A DNA stretch of 64,000 nt from Nonlabens antarcticus (GTDB lineage: Bacteria > Bacteroidota > Bacteroidia > Flavobacteriales > Flavobacteriaceae). Below are positions 7,921 through 17,871 of the stretch, one piece after another (within the stretch, counting starts at the first letter, position 1; each line of letters starts with the position of its first letter). Below the pieces are notes generated by a model. That model was not told the DNA's origin and did not search any database. It saw only the letters and a list, made by a program, of their open reading frames with translations. The position numbers were made by a program, and so were the translations under genes. The DNA lies in NCBI RefSeq assembly GCF_015356755.1, contig NZ_JADFCO010000066.1, positions 310,001-374,000 on the forward strand, given 5' to 3'.

Positions 7921-8808
7921 TTAAGCATCCCACTTTTTAGTTGGTTTAAACGGAGCAAGCATTTGTTTGCCTAAATCCTCAGGAAAGTCTTCATCACCTG
8001 GAAAACCTAATTCTAGATTTGCGTCGTGATAAGGAACATGAGCTGTTCCAAAAAGGTAATCCCAGATGCTCAAGGATAATCCATAATTCATCCCGTATTT
8101 GTATCCTTTCGGTAATTCTCTTGCATGATGCCACAAATGCATTTTGGGATTGTTCAATATGTATTTGAAAGGTCCATAATCCCAGTTTAGGTTTGCGTGG
8201 TTCAAATGTCCTATAAACACACCTATCATGTGAACAATGAAGAATTGTTGAATACCAAATCCAATCATAGCTAATGGCGCATATTGGAGTGTTTTATAGA
8301 CAATTGTTTCCATAAAGTGAAAACGAAACTGCGCTGCAAACCCCATTTCTTTGACACTGTGATGAACTTTATGAAACTCCCATAACCAGGGAACTCTATG
8401 TAACAATCTGTGGATATTCCATTGTATAAAGTCTGCAATAACAAACATGATTAGCAATTGAGACCACACGGGCAATGTTTGTACCTCTAAAGCAATAATA
8501 TTATCTATACCTATACTATTAAGTCCATCCGTAAAAATCCTTACGCCTATATTAGAAATGGCATTGTAACCTACGAGTGAAAAAAGAAAGAAATTAAAAA
8601 ACAGATAAAATAGATCTAACCAAAAGTCCTTTCTCAATAATTTCTGATCTTTTCGCCAAGGCAACCAAATTTCTAGTGCAAAAACCAACAAAGACAAACC
8701 CACCAACCAATAGAAGTAGTTGTCCCATGCAGGTTGTGTAATTTCCTGCCATAGGTAATTCCCGTAATCTGTAAAGGAATTTAAAAAGAGATCTTTATAG
8801 GTTTCCAT
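7921..8808 (-). CDS. Sterol desaturase / fatty acid hydroxylase family protein
   Basis: 295 residues of a membrane di-iron enzyme. The histidine clusters are visible in order: HRLLH (~134), HKVHH (~146), HLNHANL (~197) and HLWHH (~220). These match the HX3H / HX2HH pattern of the sterol desaturase superfamily. About four hydrophobic helices lie before the first cluster. It would use O2 to hydroxylate or desaturate a lipid in the inner membrane; the substrate is not predictable. It is divergent from the GH13 gene, with a 110-bp shared upstream region. Confidence 0.9.
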   Translation of the reverse strand: METYKDLFLNSFTDYGNYLWQEITQPAWDNYFYWLVGLSLLVFALEIWLPWRKDQKLLRKDFWLDLFYLFFNFFLFSLVGYNAISNIGVRIFTDGLNSIGIDNIIALEVQTLPVWSQLLIMFVIADFIQWNIHRLLHRVPWLWEFHKVHHSVKEMGFAAQFRFHFMETIVYKTLQYAPLAMIGFGIQQFFIVHMIGVFIGHLNHANLNWDYGPFKYILNNPKMHLWHHARELPKGYKYGMNYGLSLSIWDYLFGTAHVPYHDANLELGFPGDEDFPEDLGKQMLAPFKPTKKWDA

Positions 8809-8918
8809 GTTTCTTTAAGTCGGTTAAAGCTACGCAGGTTTACGATGGCTTTATTGTTTACGTTATAGGAAGTATTAATGGCTTCACTATTTTTGATGAT
8901 ACCTTATAATAAAGATTC

Positions 8919-10589
8919 ATGAGAAATATTCTTGTCCTCATCCTCATTTGTTGTTCACTCAATAGCTGTAAAAACATAAAACCTATTTCAAGTAAAACCT
9001 CATTGGAGACAAAACCACATTTTGACTGGCAAGCGGCAAACGTGTACTTCTTACTTACAGATCGTTTTGCTAATGGTGATACCAGCAATGATAATTTGGT
9101 AAAACGAGATAAGGAAACCGGGACTTTACGTGGATTTGAAGGCGGTGATTTTGCAGGAATTGAGCAAAGAATAGAGGATGGATATTTTACAGACCTAGGT
9201 GTGAACGCCATCTGGCTAACTCCCATTTTTGAACAGATTCATGATGGTGTTGATGAAGGCACTGGCTTCACGTATGCCTATCATGGTTACTGGGCAAAGG
9301 ACTGGACGGCAGTAGAGCCAGCCTATGGAACCATAGGAGAATTTAAAAACCTAGTACAGCTTGCGCACAGTAAAGGCATAAGAATATTGCTGGATGTGGT
9401 TATCAATCACACGGGTCCAGTAACACAAATGGATCCACAATGGCCAGAGAGCTGGGTTCGCACAGGGCCTACTTGCTCCTATCAGGATCAGGAATCTGCA
9501 GTGAGCTGTACATTGACAAATAATCTTCCAGATATTAGAACGGATAGTAAAGAAGAAGTTGATTTGCCTGAAATTCTAGTAAACAAATGGAAGGCAGAAG
9601 GTAGGTATGAACAAGAAGTTAAGGAATTGAATTTATTTTTTGAAACTTCTAAACTACCACGAACACCCGCAAATTATCTTATAAAATGGGTCACTGACTA
9701 TGCTAGGGAAACCGGTGTTGATGGGTTTAGGGTCGATACGGTGAAGCATGTGGAAGAATCTGTATGGGCGACTTTTAATGAGCAGGCTAAACTGGCTTTT
9801 AATGAATGGAAAGAAAATAATCCAGAGAAGAAAATCCATGACGACGAGTTTTTTATTATGGGTGAGCTATATGGCTACAGCGCAGCTAGTGGTCGCGGCT
9901 ATGATTTTGGCGATGCAGTAGTAGATTATTTTGATTTCGGTTATGATGCGATGATTAATTTTAGTTTTAAAAGCGATGCACAAAGCGACTACAAAACGCT
10001 GTTTAAAAAATATGATCAGATAAGAAGTAATTTGTTATCAGAAAAAGAAGATACTGCCGTATTTGTGAACTACATAAGCTCTCATGACGATGGTCAACCA
10101 TTTGATCCTGCAAGAGAAAAAATGATGGAATCTGGATCCAAATTATTGCTGACTCCAGGGATCTCGCAAATTTATTATGGTGATGAAACGGCAAGATCGT
10201 TAGAGGCAGAAAATGCTAACGGCGATGCTAATCTCCGTACAAACATGAATTGGGATAATGTAGATCAGGGAACGCTGGCGCACTGGCAGAAACTGGGACG
10301 TTTCCGCCGCGATCACCCAGCGGTGGGTGCTGGTGAGGTTCTCCCAAGTAATTATAAGGGTTCAGGTTCTGTAACAACACGCTCCTATAGTAAAGATGGG
10401 TACAGTGATAAAGTCATCATAGGCGCAGGGCTGCCCAATGGTTTATTGACTCTTAACGTTTCTGAGACTTTCAAAAACAGGATGCAGTTGCGCAATTACT
10501 ACACAGGCGAGCGGGTTGCTATGAAAAACGGAATGGTTCAAATACAGGTGGAAAATGGTATAATTCTTCTTGAATCTATTAATGAGTAA
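8919..10589 (+). CDS. GH13 alpha-amylase family lipoprotein
   Basis: 556 residues with a lipoprotein signal (LNSC, Cys17). The four GH13 regions are clear: DVVINH (region I), GFRVDTVKH with the nucleophile Asp (II), FIMGELYG with the acid/base Glu (III) and SSHDDG with the transition-state Asp (IV). The N-terminal VYFLLTDRFANGD is typical of alpha-amylase and cyclomaltodextrinase-like enzymes. A C-terminal beta domain covers ~470-556. It should cleave alpha-1,4-glucans at the cell surface or in the periplasm. No SusC/SusD partner is nearby, so this is not a complete polysaccharide-utilisation locus. Confidence 0.92.
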   Translation: MRNILVLILICCSLNSCKNIKPISSKTSLETKPHFDWQAANVYFLLTDRFANGDTSNDNLVKRDKETGTLRGFEGGDFAGIEQRIEDGYFTDLGVNAIWLTPIFEQIHDGVDEGTGFTYAYHGYWAKDWTAVEPAYGTIGEFKNLVQLAHSKGIRILLDVVINHTGPVTQMDPQWPESWVRTGPTCSYQDQESAVSCTLTNNLPDIRTDSKEEVDLPEILVNKWKAEGRYEQEVKELNLFFETSKLPRTPANYLIKWVTDYARETGVDGFRVDTVKHVEESVWATFNEQAKLAFNEWKENNPEKKIHDDEFFIMGELYGYSAASGRGYDFGDAVVDYFDFGYDAMINFSFKSDAQSDYKTLFKKYDQIRSNLLSEKEDTAVFVNYISSHDDGQPFDPAREKMMESGSKLLLTPGISQIYYGDETARSLEAENANGDANLRTNMNWDNVDQGTLAHWQKLGRFRRDHPAVGAGEVLPSNYKGSGSVTTRSYSKDGYSDKVIIGAGLPNGLLTLNVSETFKNRMQLRNYYTGERVAMKNGMVQIQVENGIILLESINE

Positions 10590-10606
10590 AAAGGTGGCAA
10601 TTATTC

Positions 10607-10622
10607 CGCTTTCGCGAAAGCG
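10607..10622. repeat. CGCTTTCGCGAAAGCG palindrome
   Basis: A perfect 16-bp copy, 17 bases after the GH13 stop codon, in the spacer before the stress-protein gene. It has no T-tract. Confidence 0.95.
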
Positions 10623-10734
10623 AAATACTTATTAGCCCGTTAACATAAATTGGCACTTTTCAATTAAAATTGATATTTCATTAGCTTAATAGCATTGATT
10701 TGCACAATATCTTTAAATAAATAAAAAATTAAAG

Positions 10735-11238
10735 ATGAGCACAAACAACCTAAATAACGCAGACGCCCAAAAAAAATATAAGGAACTAGCTTCCAGTATT
10801 AATTTTGCAATGATGCTAACGCACCTAGATCAAACGCCGTTGCACGCAATCCCAATGAGCACTAAAAAGGTGGACGACAATGGGACAACTTACTTTTTGA
10901 GTAATCAAAACAGCGAGCATAATGCTAATATTGAAAACGACTCTAGATGCCAGCTTCTATATTCTGAAAAGCACAGCATGGAGTTCTTGAGTGCTTACGG
11001 TAAAGCGGTAATTTCTAAGGATAGAAAAATTATTGATGAGCTTTATGGCAGCGCAGATGATAACTGGTTTGAAGGAAAAGATGACCCTAATATTACGGTA
11101 ATCACCTTTCATCCAGAAGAAGGACAGTATTGGGATTCTAAATCTAACGCTCTAGTCAGTTTATTTAAAATGGGCTATGGCGCTATAACAGGAGAAAAAA
11201 CGGATGTAGGTCAAACAGGAAGTTTAGATAGCCTATAA
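10735..11238 (+). CDS. Pyridoxamine 5'-phosphate oxidase-like general stress protein
   Basis: 167 residues with the split-barrel FMN-binding fold of the general stress protein 26 type: LHAIPMSTKKVDDNGTTYFL, then CQLLYS, then FLSAYGKAVISKDR and ITVITFHPEEGQYWDSKSN. The acidic and aromatic motif WFEGKDDPN before the last strands is usual in this group. It probably binds FMN or F420-like flavins in the cytoplasm; the substrate is unknown. It stands alone, with a terminator at 11388. Confidence 0.87.
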   Translation: MSTNNLNNADAQKKYKELASSINFAMMLTHLDQTPLHAIPMSTKKVDDNGTTYFLSNQNSEHNANIENDSRCQLLYSEKHSMEFLSAYGKAVISKDRKIIDELYGSADDNWFEGKDDPNITVITFHPEEGQYWDSKSNALVSLFKMGYGAITGEKTDVGQTGSLDSL

Positions 11239-11387
11239 TATTTTTAAACTTGATTTCTGTTGCTTCATTTTATGAGCAACCTTAGTTAAAAACATCATAT
11301 GAGTTGAGTCCAGGATCATATATTTCAATTTGAGAAAAACTTTGATTGATTTAATATTCTGAATTTCATGAAGTACCTAATAACACA

Positions 11388-11415
11388 AAACCGATCTGAA
11401 AAGATCGGTTTTTTT
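11388..11415 (+). terminator. Rho-independent terminator between convergent genes
   Basis: The stem AAACCGATCT / AGATCGGTTT has loop GAAA and a run of T to 11415. The A-rich left flank lets it work on the minus strand for selO as well. Confidence 0.8.
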
Positions 11416-11517
11416 ATGCCAATGGTTCAGTTTTCATTCGAGCCGAGTAAAGAACCCATGCTTTTTAATGATGCAGTAATATATTTTAATATTCCTAGGG
11501 ATTAGTTTCAAATGAAA

Positions 11518-13083
11518 TTAACTGCTGCAACTTAGTTGCGAGGAACCTGGTTTATTTCTAGCCCAGTCCGGACGTTTTGCGTACCACTTATCATTATTGG
11601 GCTGCTCTTTATAAGGATCTTTTAGCATTTCATGAATCTGTTCCAGTAGGGTATAATCTCCTTTTTCTGCATCATTAATAATCAGTTGCGCCATATAATT
11701 GCGCAGCACATACTTGGGATTAGTGCTGTTCATTAACTCAACTCTTTTAATCGCATAGGCAGATTCCTGTTTCAACCTTATTATATAAACACTGATCCAG
11801 TCCTGCCATTCTTTAGATTCATTTATTGATAAATTATCTAGATCATAAAATGCAACGGAAAGAATTTCGAACGCGTCGGCATCGTTGATTGTAGAATTTA
11901 ATCGCGCTAGTTCCCTAAAAAATAGTGTCATATCAACCTCTACTTTAGGAAGTAATTCCATTAAATCTGCAATAATGTCAACATCTGAATCGTGCGGAAC
12001 CGTTAGACCTAATTTGCACCGCATCATTTCCAGATGTTTCTTAACAAATTGTGTTTTGTAATCATTCAGAATCGCTTCCAGTGGTTTAGAATCATCAATC
12101 AACGAGAACAACGCATTAGCAAGTTGCCACAAATTCCAAAGCCCTATTTCAGGCTGCGCACTATATCTATATCTTTTATGCTGATTGTCTGTAGTGTTAG
12201 GCGTCCAGTCTGGATCATAATCATCAATCCAGCCGTACGGTCCATAATCGATCGTAAGTCCTAGAATAGACATATTATCTGTATTCATAACTCCATGAAC
12301 AAAACCTACCCGCTGCCAGTGAATCATCAACTCTAAAGTGCTTTCTGAAACCTCTTTAAAGAATTCTAAGTACTTTTCTTTTCCTTCTGATTTAATTTGA
12401 GGAAAATGATGTTTTATGGTAAAATCGGTTATTTGACGTAATAAGGAATCATTACCATTTGCGGAAGGAAGTTGAAAGTTTCCAAATCTTAAAAAAGATG
12501 GGGCTACCCGGCAGACGACAGCTCCTTTTTCATAGGCAGCATTTCCATCATAAAATGCATCGCGCATTACTTGCTCCCCTGTTAACGCCAGTGATAAAGA
12601 TCTGGTTGTGGGAATTCCCAAATGATGCATTGCCTCGCTACACAAGTGTTCTCTAATACTTGATCTCAATACAGCATAACCATCGCCTCGCCTGGAATAG
12701 GGAGTGGGTCCCGCACCTTTAAGTTGTAATTGTTGGGAAGCATCATCAATCTCAATTTGACCTATATTAATCGCTCTGCCATCGCCCAATTGACCTGCCC
12801 ATTGACCAAATTGATGACCACCATAATTCATGGCAAAAGATGGGTTTTTAGAATCAACCCATCCACCTGTCACCATCTTTTTGAATTCTTCCAATTCAAG
12901 GTATTCTTCTGTAAACCCTAGATATTTTGCAACCTCTAGAGTCACGTGAATAATTTCACGATTTTTGAATATGATAGGTTCGACGAGACTGTAAGCAGCA
13001 TCAGGAACTTGTCTGGGAACATTGTTAAGAACAGGGTCAGGTTTTAATGCAGTAGTTAGTAAAGAAGCTTTAAGTTTTTCCAT
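11518..13083 (-). CDS. selO: Protein adenylyltransferase SelO (YdiU family), Cys form
   Basis: 521 residues, the full length of the family. Conserved pseudokinase-fold motifs include NYGGHQFGQWAGQLGDGRA, QLQLKGAGPTPYSRRGDG, RDAFYDGN and GVMNTDNMSILGLTIDYGPY. SelO transfers AMP from ATP to Ser/Thr/Tyr of target proteins and is linked to redox stress. The C-terminus ends QLSCSS, so Cys stands where eukaryotic SelO has selenocysteine, keeping the C-terminal redox motif. It is a single gene on the minus strand, divergent from the 141-residue gene at 13256. Confidence 0.93.
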   Translation of the reverse strand: MEKLKASLLTTALKPDPVLNNVPRQVPDAAYSLVEPIIFKNREIIHVTLEVAKYLGFTEEYLELEEFKKMVTGGWVDSKNPSFAMNYGGHQFGQWAGQLGDGRAINIGQIEIDDASQQLQLKGAGPTPYSRRGDGYAVLRSSIREHLCSEAMHHLGIPTTRSLSLALTGEQVMRDAFYDGNAAYEKGAVVCRVAPSFLRFGNFQLPSANGNDSLLRQITDFTIKHHFPQIKSEGKEKYLEFFKEVSESTLELMIHWQRVGFVHGVMNTDNMSILGLTIDYGPYGWIDDYDPDWTPNTTDNQHKRYRYSAQPEIGLWNLWQLANALFSLIDDSKPLEAILNDYKTQFVKKHLEMMRCKLGLTVPHDSDVDIIADLMELLPKVEVDMTLFFRELARLNSTINDADAFEILSVAFYDLDNLSINESKEWQDWISVYIIRLKQESAYAIKRVELMNSTNPKYVLRNYMAQLIINDAEKGDYTLLEQIHEMLKDPYKEQPNNDKWYAKRPDWARNKPGSSQLSCSS

Positions 13084-13255
13084 TGAACGTTATGTTTGAA
13101 GAGCAGTAAAGTATAGTTACGTTTTAACTGGGGACTGTTAATTTTAAGTAAACTTATCTGTATATTTAGTTCGTTTGTAGTGATTTTAGGTTTTTAATAG
13201 ATAAAAACTATTTTGGCACAATGAATGTAATCCCTTCTCATTCAATATTTCCCCT

Positions 13256-13681
13256 ATGAAAGTCCTTGAGTCTTTATTAAATATCCAAAGTATAACAAAC
13301 CTACCTTGTGCAGATTTATATTTTACGGATGACATCGTTATAGCTGAAGTTAATCAACATGTTATTATCGGCGTTGAAGAAGCTCAGGTAATTATGAAAG
13401 CTATTGAGGATGAAATAGGAGATATCTCCAGAGTCCACTACATTTCAAATAGGGTTTACGATTATTCCCTCAAACCCGCCGAACTTACAAACATTAAAAA
13501 TAGGTTAGATAAATTTAAGTCGTATTCTGTTGTGACTTACACAAAGGCAGGAATGACGATTCTAGTTTTTGAGCGCATGTTCCTCAAAAAAACTATTGCA
13601 AGATACAGCTCCCTAAAAATGGCAATTGAGGCAGCGGGTGTTTTAAATTCTGTCAACGACAATAAAACTTCAGTAGCATAA
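13256..13681 (+). CDS. Small conserved-looking protein, possible STAS/SpoIIAA-like fold
   Basis: 141 residues, not recognised with certainty. The alternation of strands and helices (LYFTDDIVIAEVNQHVIIGVEEAQVIMKAIEDEIGD, VHYISNRV, YSVVTYTKAGMTILVFERMF) resembles the STAS-like or SpoIIAA-like small domains common in flavobacteria. No signal peptide or membrane segment was seen, so it is likely cytosolic. It is monocistronic, divergent from selO. Confidence 0.6.
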   Translation: MKVLESLLNIQSITNLPCADLYFTDDIVIAEVNQHVIIGVEEAQVIMKAIEDEIGDISRVHYISNRVYDYSLKPAELTNIKNRLDKFKSYSVVTYTKAGMTILVFERMFLKKTIARYSSLKMAIEAAGVLNSVNDNKTSVA

Positions 13682-14123
13682 TTATTTTTTATTTTCTCAC
13701 TTTTTTATTACTGGCCTCAAGTTGGATAGGTTACCAGGGTTGCTGTGCGTCGATTTAAAGATTTCCTATATAACAACAATGCTGTGTGTTCATTTTTTTA
13801 ATGGAAATTGAATTAATGATAAGATCAAATAGGATTTGCAAAACCACAATTAAGGGATTAGTAATCTGTTCAATTACGTCGTTTTCATAATTACTATTGT
13901 CTATCCAGAGGAATTGCGAACTGTAAACTTTGAGTCTAACAACAAATTCAATGTGTTTTTCAAACAGAATATTTTAAAACCACACAACATGGGTTCTTAA
14001 TTGGCTTACTTTACGGTAAACCTCAGTGACAATCGAGTGTAAAATGTGCATAATACCCTTCGAGGTCGTTAATCTTATGGGAAGCACCACATTCAATTGC
14101 TGATAATTGATTTATTTCGAACC
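13682..14123. other. Intergenic region without recognisable gene
   Basis: AT-rich. I found no credible coding frame, terminator hairpin or canonical promoter. It presumably carries the promoter of the YihY gene. Confidence 0.5.
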
Positions 14124-15053
14124 ATGAACACCACAATTACTCCTCAACCTAAAGAACAGTTTAAACTCGCGCATCTACCTAAATTATTGTGGGAAAGTGC
14201 CAAAGAGTGGAATAATGATGATGTGTGGCAATTAAGTGCCAGCATTGCTTACTATGCGATCTTATCGTTACCAGGATTATTGATCATAATCATAAATATT
14301 GTTGGCATTATATGGGATCAAGAAATCGCAACGGGTCGATTGACTAATGATCTTGCTGGGTTTATAGGTCGGGATGCAGCAGAAGGTATTAATGACATGT
14401 TACAAACGGCAAGCTATGATAATGGAGTAGTAGCAGCACTTGTGGGTATAGGAACCCTCATATTTGGAGCTACTGGATTGTTTTATCAACTCCAGGTTTC
14501 TCTCAACAAAATATGGCGTTTGAAGATAAATCCAGATACACCTTGGTGGAAAATTCTCACCGACCGTGCTAAGAGTTTTGGCTTTATTCTGGTAGTGGGT
14601 TTTTTAATCCTTGTAAGTTTTGTGCTCTCTACCGTCATAAATATGTTGCAAGAAGTAATTAAGGATAATCTTCCAGAGTACTTGATCTATCTCGCGCTGG
14701 GTCTTAATTTTTTAATATCCGTGGGTATTGTGAGTGTCCTTTTTGGATTGATGTTTCGGTACCTACCTGATGCTGAAATGCACTGGAAAATTATCTGGCC
14801 CGGTGCTGTGTTAACCGCATTGCTGTTTGAACTTGGTAAATTTTTATTAGAGTTATACTTTTCAAACTCCTCTCCCGCAAGTGCTTACGGTGCAGCTGGA
14901 ATTGTCGTGTTGCTGCTACTTTGGGTTTCTTACAGCGCACTTATCCTCTTTTATGGAGCAGAGTTTGTGAAGGTTTACGCGCAGCATTATTTTAATGGAA
15001 TCGAGCCTAATAGTAAAGCGCTCAAGTACCGGGAGGAGATTATAGAAATGTAA
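14124..15053 (+). CDS. YihY/BrkB family inner-membrane protein
   Basis: 309 residues from the ATG at 14124; an in-frame TTG at 14097 would add nine residues and is less likely. Family hallmarks are the start DDVWQLSASIAYYAILSLPG, a long loop GVVAALVGIGTLIFGATGLF, RYLPDAEMHWKIIWPGAVLTA and the C-terminal YGAAGIVVLLLLWVSYSALI followed by LFYGAEF. It has about six transmembrane helices. The family was once called ribonuclease BN in error; its transport role is not established. The palindrome follows at 15097. Confidence 0.9.
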   Translation: MNTTITPQPKEQFKLAHLPKLLWESAKEWNNDDVWQLSASIAYYAILSLPGLLIIIINIVGIIWDQEIATGRLTNDLAGFIGRDAAEGINDMLQTASYDNGVVAALVGIGTLIFGATGLFYQLQVSLNKIWRLKINPDTPWWKILTDRAKSFGFILVVGFLILVSFVLSTVINMLQEVIKDNLPEYLIYLALGLNFLISVGIVSVLFGLMFRYLPDAEMHWKIIWPGAVLTALLFELGKFLLELYFSNSSPASAYGAAGIVVLLLLWVSYSALILFYGAEFVKVYAQHYFNGIEPNSKALKYREEIIEM

Positions 15054-15096
15054 TCTAAATTAAAAATGTGCTTTAAAGTTGTGATGATGATTAGAA

Positions 15097-15118
15097 GTTC
15101 GCTTTCGCGAAAGCGAAC
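15097..15118. repeat. Extended 22-bp copy of the palindrome
   Basis: The core GCTTTCGCGAAAGC is extended by GTTC / GAAC arms into a perfect 22-bp palindrome. It lies between the convergent YihY and nhaD genes. Confidence 0.95.
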
Positions 15119-15140
15119 CATCCACCACATTATACTTCCA

Positions 15141-16436
15141 TCAATTCAATGCAATAAAGGTTAGAATTCCAGCTACATAACCAGCGATCGCCAGCAAACT
15201 GATATTTTTTACATACCACATAAAGTCTATGTTTAAAATACCCATTATCGCCACTCCTGCGGCAGAACCTATAATCAAAATACTACCACCGGTTCCCGCA
15301 CAAAATGCCAGAAGCTCCCAAAAAGTGTCATCGACGGGATACGTTTCTAGAGAGTACATTCCCATTGCACCAGCCACTAAAGGAACGTTGTCCACAATGG
15401 ATGATAGTACTCCTATCGCACTGTTCACCAGATATATATTGTTGAGGTTGTTATCTAAAATTTGTGCAAGATCTACCAGGTGACCGGCAGATTGCAAACT
15501 GCCTACCGCTATAAGGATCCCGAGGAAAAACAAAATGCTGGGTGTATCAATTCGCTGTAAAACGCCAGCTATTGTTAATGGTTTTTTTAATTTTGGCGAC
15601 TTAGATTTATGGATGAGTTCTGTCAAAATCCATACGACTCCTAATCCCATAAGAATTCCCATGAATGGAGGTAAACCGGTGATACTTTTAAAAATAGGTA
15701 CAAATAGTAGTGCGCCTATCCCGACAGAAAAAACGAGTTTTTTTTCATAATGGGTGACTGGAATCGAATGTTCTGAATGCGGGCTTATACTTTCAATATT
15801 TCCTTTAAACCTAAATGTCATAATAATTAACGGCACGAGTAGGCACACTAAACTGGGAATAAATATTTGAGTAATAATATTTCCAGCAGTAATTTGACCA
15901 CCTATCCACAACATAATTGTTGTAACATCGCCTATAGGTGACCAGGCGCCACCAGCATTAGCAGCGATGATTAGGATCCCAGCAAACATCCAAAGGTCTT
16001 CTTTGTTCTTAATCATTTTGCGCAGCAGTGCTGCCATTACAATCGCGGTAGTGAGGTTGTCCAGTGCAGCTGATAAGAAGAAAGTCAAAACTCCGAGAAT
16101 CCACACGAGCTTGACACGGTTAGTGGTTTTTATTCGATCTGTAATGATGGAAAATCCCTCATGGGCATCTATGATTTCTACAATGGTCATCGCACCCATT
16201 AAAAAGAAAAGTATTTCTGCAATATCTCCTAGGTGCTCCTTCAGTCGTTCATCAATCCAGCCCGCAGATTCACCAGAAGCGATCTGTGGAATCAAACTAT
16301 CGCTACCGTACATAAAAAGTACCCAACAAATAGTTCCAGTTAATAACGCGATAGCAGCTTTATCGATCTTAAGAGTATGTTCAAAAGCGATACAAGCGTA
16401 TCCTATAATGAAAACTATGATGATAGCGATGTACAT
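15141..16436 (-). CDS. nhaD: Na+/H+ antiporter NhaD
   Basis: 431 residues with about 12 membrane helices. NhaD/ArsB-superfamily motifs include ALDNLTTAIVMAALLRKMI, NAGGAWSPIGDVTTIMLW and SSIVDNVPLVAGAMGMY, with the paired conserved Asn/Asp residues thought to bind the cation. It exchanges Na+ (or Li+) for H+ across the inner membrane, fitting a marine bacterium. A 660-bp region separates it from the divergent TrkA-C protein gene. Confidence 0.92.
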   Translation of the reverse strand: MYIAIIIVFIIGYACIAFEHTLKIDKAAIALLTGTICWVLFMYGSDSLIPQIASGESAGWIDERLKEHLGDIAEILFFLMGAMTIVEIIDAHEGFSIITDRIKTTNRVKLVWILGVLTFFLSAALDNLTTAIVMAALLRKMIKNKEDLWMFAGILIIAANAGGAWSPIGDVTTIMLWIGGQITAGNIITQIFIPSLVCLLVPLIIMTFRFKGNIESISPHSEHSIPVTHYEKKLVFSVGIGALLFVPIFKSITGLPPFMGILMGLGVVWILTELIHKSKSPKLKKPLTIAGVLQRIDTPSILFFLGILIAVGSLQSAGHLVDLAQILDNNLNNIYLVNSAIGVLSSIVDNVPLVAGAMGMYSLETYPVDDTFWELLAFCAGTGGSILIIGSAAGVAIMGILNIDFMWYVKNISLLAIAGYVAGILTFIALN

Positions 16437-17097
16437 ATTAATTGCTCAATTTAAGGGATCAAATATGCATTTAAAATTAGCAGATGAGGAAATCCTATCC
16501 TAATTATTTGACGGTTTTCACGAATATTTTTTGAATTTTCTAAAGCGCTCGATTCGTTTGATTTTTACATCTCTGGCTTGTTGCATAAAAAGATGTCAGC
16601 ATGAGTTGATGAAGGAATATCAGTAGTTTGATAACTAGTGATTTGAGCATAATCAATAAAATTATCATTTTACACAACTAGTGGTTTGATGGAGTTCATG
16701 TAAATGAGAAAATTTGTTCTTAATCATGTTGACGTCTCATACCTTACGAGCATAGAGTAAATCTAACTCCAGAAAAGCTGTAAAAAGTAAAGTGGAAAAA
16801 GTGAAATAGTTTAGGCGCTTTTTAAGAACACTAATTTTGAGTTATGATGATGCATCGTAAACAGACCTCATTTGTATTTTTTACAAACTTGAAGACTGTA
16901 GACCTCATTAAGTGAAGGCGATCATCAAATCTTATAGTGGTCTCAATCAATATCAAACGTAAAACTTGAGACACTTTAACATCAATTGTGTAAAGATTTG
17001 ACCAAGTGTTTAGTTTGTGCTAACTCATCTATCGATCTTAATGTAGTCTATGAATCCCAAAGAGATGTTTAAATTTACATTTTATTAGAATCACCAT
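16437..17097. other. Long divergent intergenic region
   Basis: 661 bases between divergent nhaD and the TrkA-C gene. No coding frame convinces. A near-duplicate AACTAGTGATTTGA / AACTAGTGGTTTGA occurs near 16631 and 16677 and may be a regulator site. No terminator or known riboswitch was recognised. Confidence 0.45.
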
Positions 17098-17871
17098 ATG
17101 ATAGCAGCAGTCACCCTTTTTTTAATAGTTACTCTATCTGCTTTAATTACCAGAGTTGCAACAATTGCTTTGGTGCACACTGGGCTTTCTAGGGATAGCG
17201 CAAAATTCCAATCCAGATCTGCATATACTGGCGCGGGTTTGAGTACTATGGAAACGGAAAAAATAATGAGCCATCCGGTACGGCGTAAAATTATATTCCA
17301 TCTCATGCTCATAGGGAATGCTGGGATCGTGACAGTTATGTCATCTTTGATTTTGACATTTGTTCTTCCTGACTCTGTTACCTCAAAATTATATGGATTA
17401 ATGATCATTGTAGTGGGATTGAGCGCACTGTGGTGGGCAGTAAAAAGTGACTGGGTTGATCGTGGATTATCTAGGTTGATCAATCGCATGTTGAAAAAAT
17501 ATACTGATCTGGACGTGAATGATTATGCCGCTGTTTTACACCTTAAAGATAATTTTAAAATTATTGAATCAACTGTAGATGACGATGGATGGATGTGCCA
17601 CCGTACGCTGCAGGAACTGAACCTGCGCGAAGAAGGAATTACCATACTGGGAGTAGATCGTGTGGGTTCTGGTTATTTTGGATCTCCATCGGGTAATTTC
17701 AAGCTTCTACCGGCTGACATTATAACGATGTACGGCAAGGCAGAAGGAATGGTAAGTCTCAACAACCGCAAAAAAGATTTCTTCGCAGATTTAGAGCATG
17801 AAAAGTTTGTAGAACAAGAAGCGAGCAGAAAAGAACAGGAGCAGGAAAAAACATCTTCTTCCCAAGATTAA
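17098..17871 (+). CDS. Membrane protein with TrkA C-terminal (RCK-C) domain
   Basis: 257 residues. There is one hydrophobic helix at the N-terminus (~2-23) and two near 65-87 and 98-118, with no full ion-channel or transporter body. Residues ~150-215 resemble the RCK-C/TrkA-C ligand-binding domain (MCHRTLQELNLREEGITILG, then LLPADIITMYGKAEGM). The C-terminal ~30 residues are highly charged and Glu/Lys/Gln-rich. Such proteins are likely regulators or accessory subunits of ion transport. Divergence from nhaD suggests, but does not prove, a link with cation homeostasis. Confidence 0.75.
   Translation: MIAAVTLFLIVTLSALITRVATIALVHTGLSRDSAKFQSRSAYTGAGLSTMETEKIMSHPVRRKIIFHLMLIGNAGIVTVMSSLILTFVLPDSVTSKLYGLMIIVVGLSALWWAVKSDWVDRGLSRLINRMLKKYTDLDVNDYAAVLHLKDNFKIIESTVDDDGWMCHRTLQELNLREEGITILGVDRVGSGYFGSPSGNFKLLPADIITMYGKAEGMVSLNNRKKDFFADLEHEKFVEQEASRKEQEQEKTSSSQD

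Noticed and set aside
8858-9226. 122-codon minus-strand frame over the start of the GH13 gene
   Set aside because: It is antisense to a gene with clear catalytic motifs and has no recognisable product.
15229-16503. Several plus-strand frames of 70-180 codons opposite nhaD
   Set aside because: They are antisense to a membrane protein gene, whose codon pattern readily opens such frames; no start context or family match.
17091-17489. 132-codon minus-strand frame opposite the TrkA-C gene
   Set aside because: It is antisense to a better-supported gene and has no family features.
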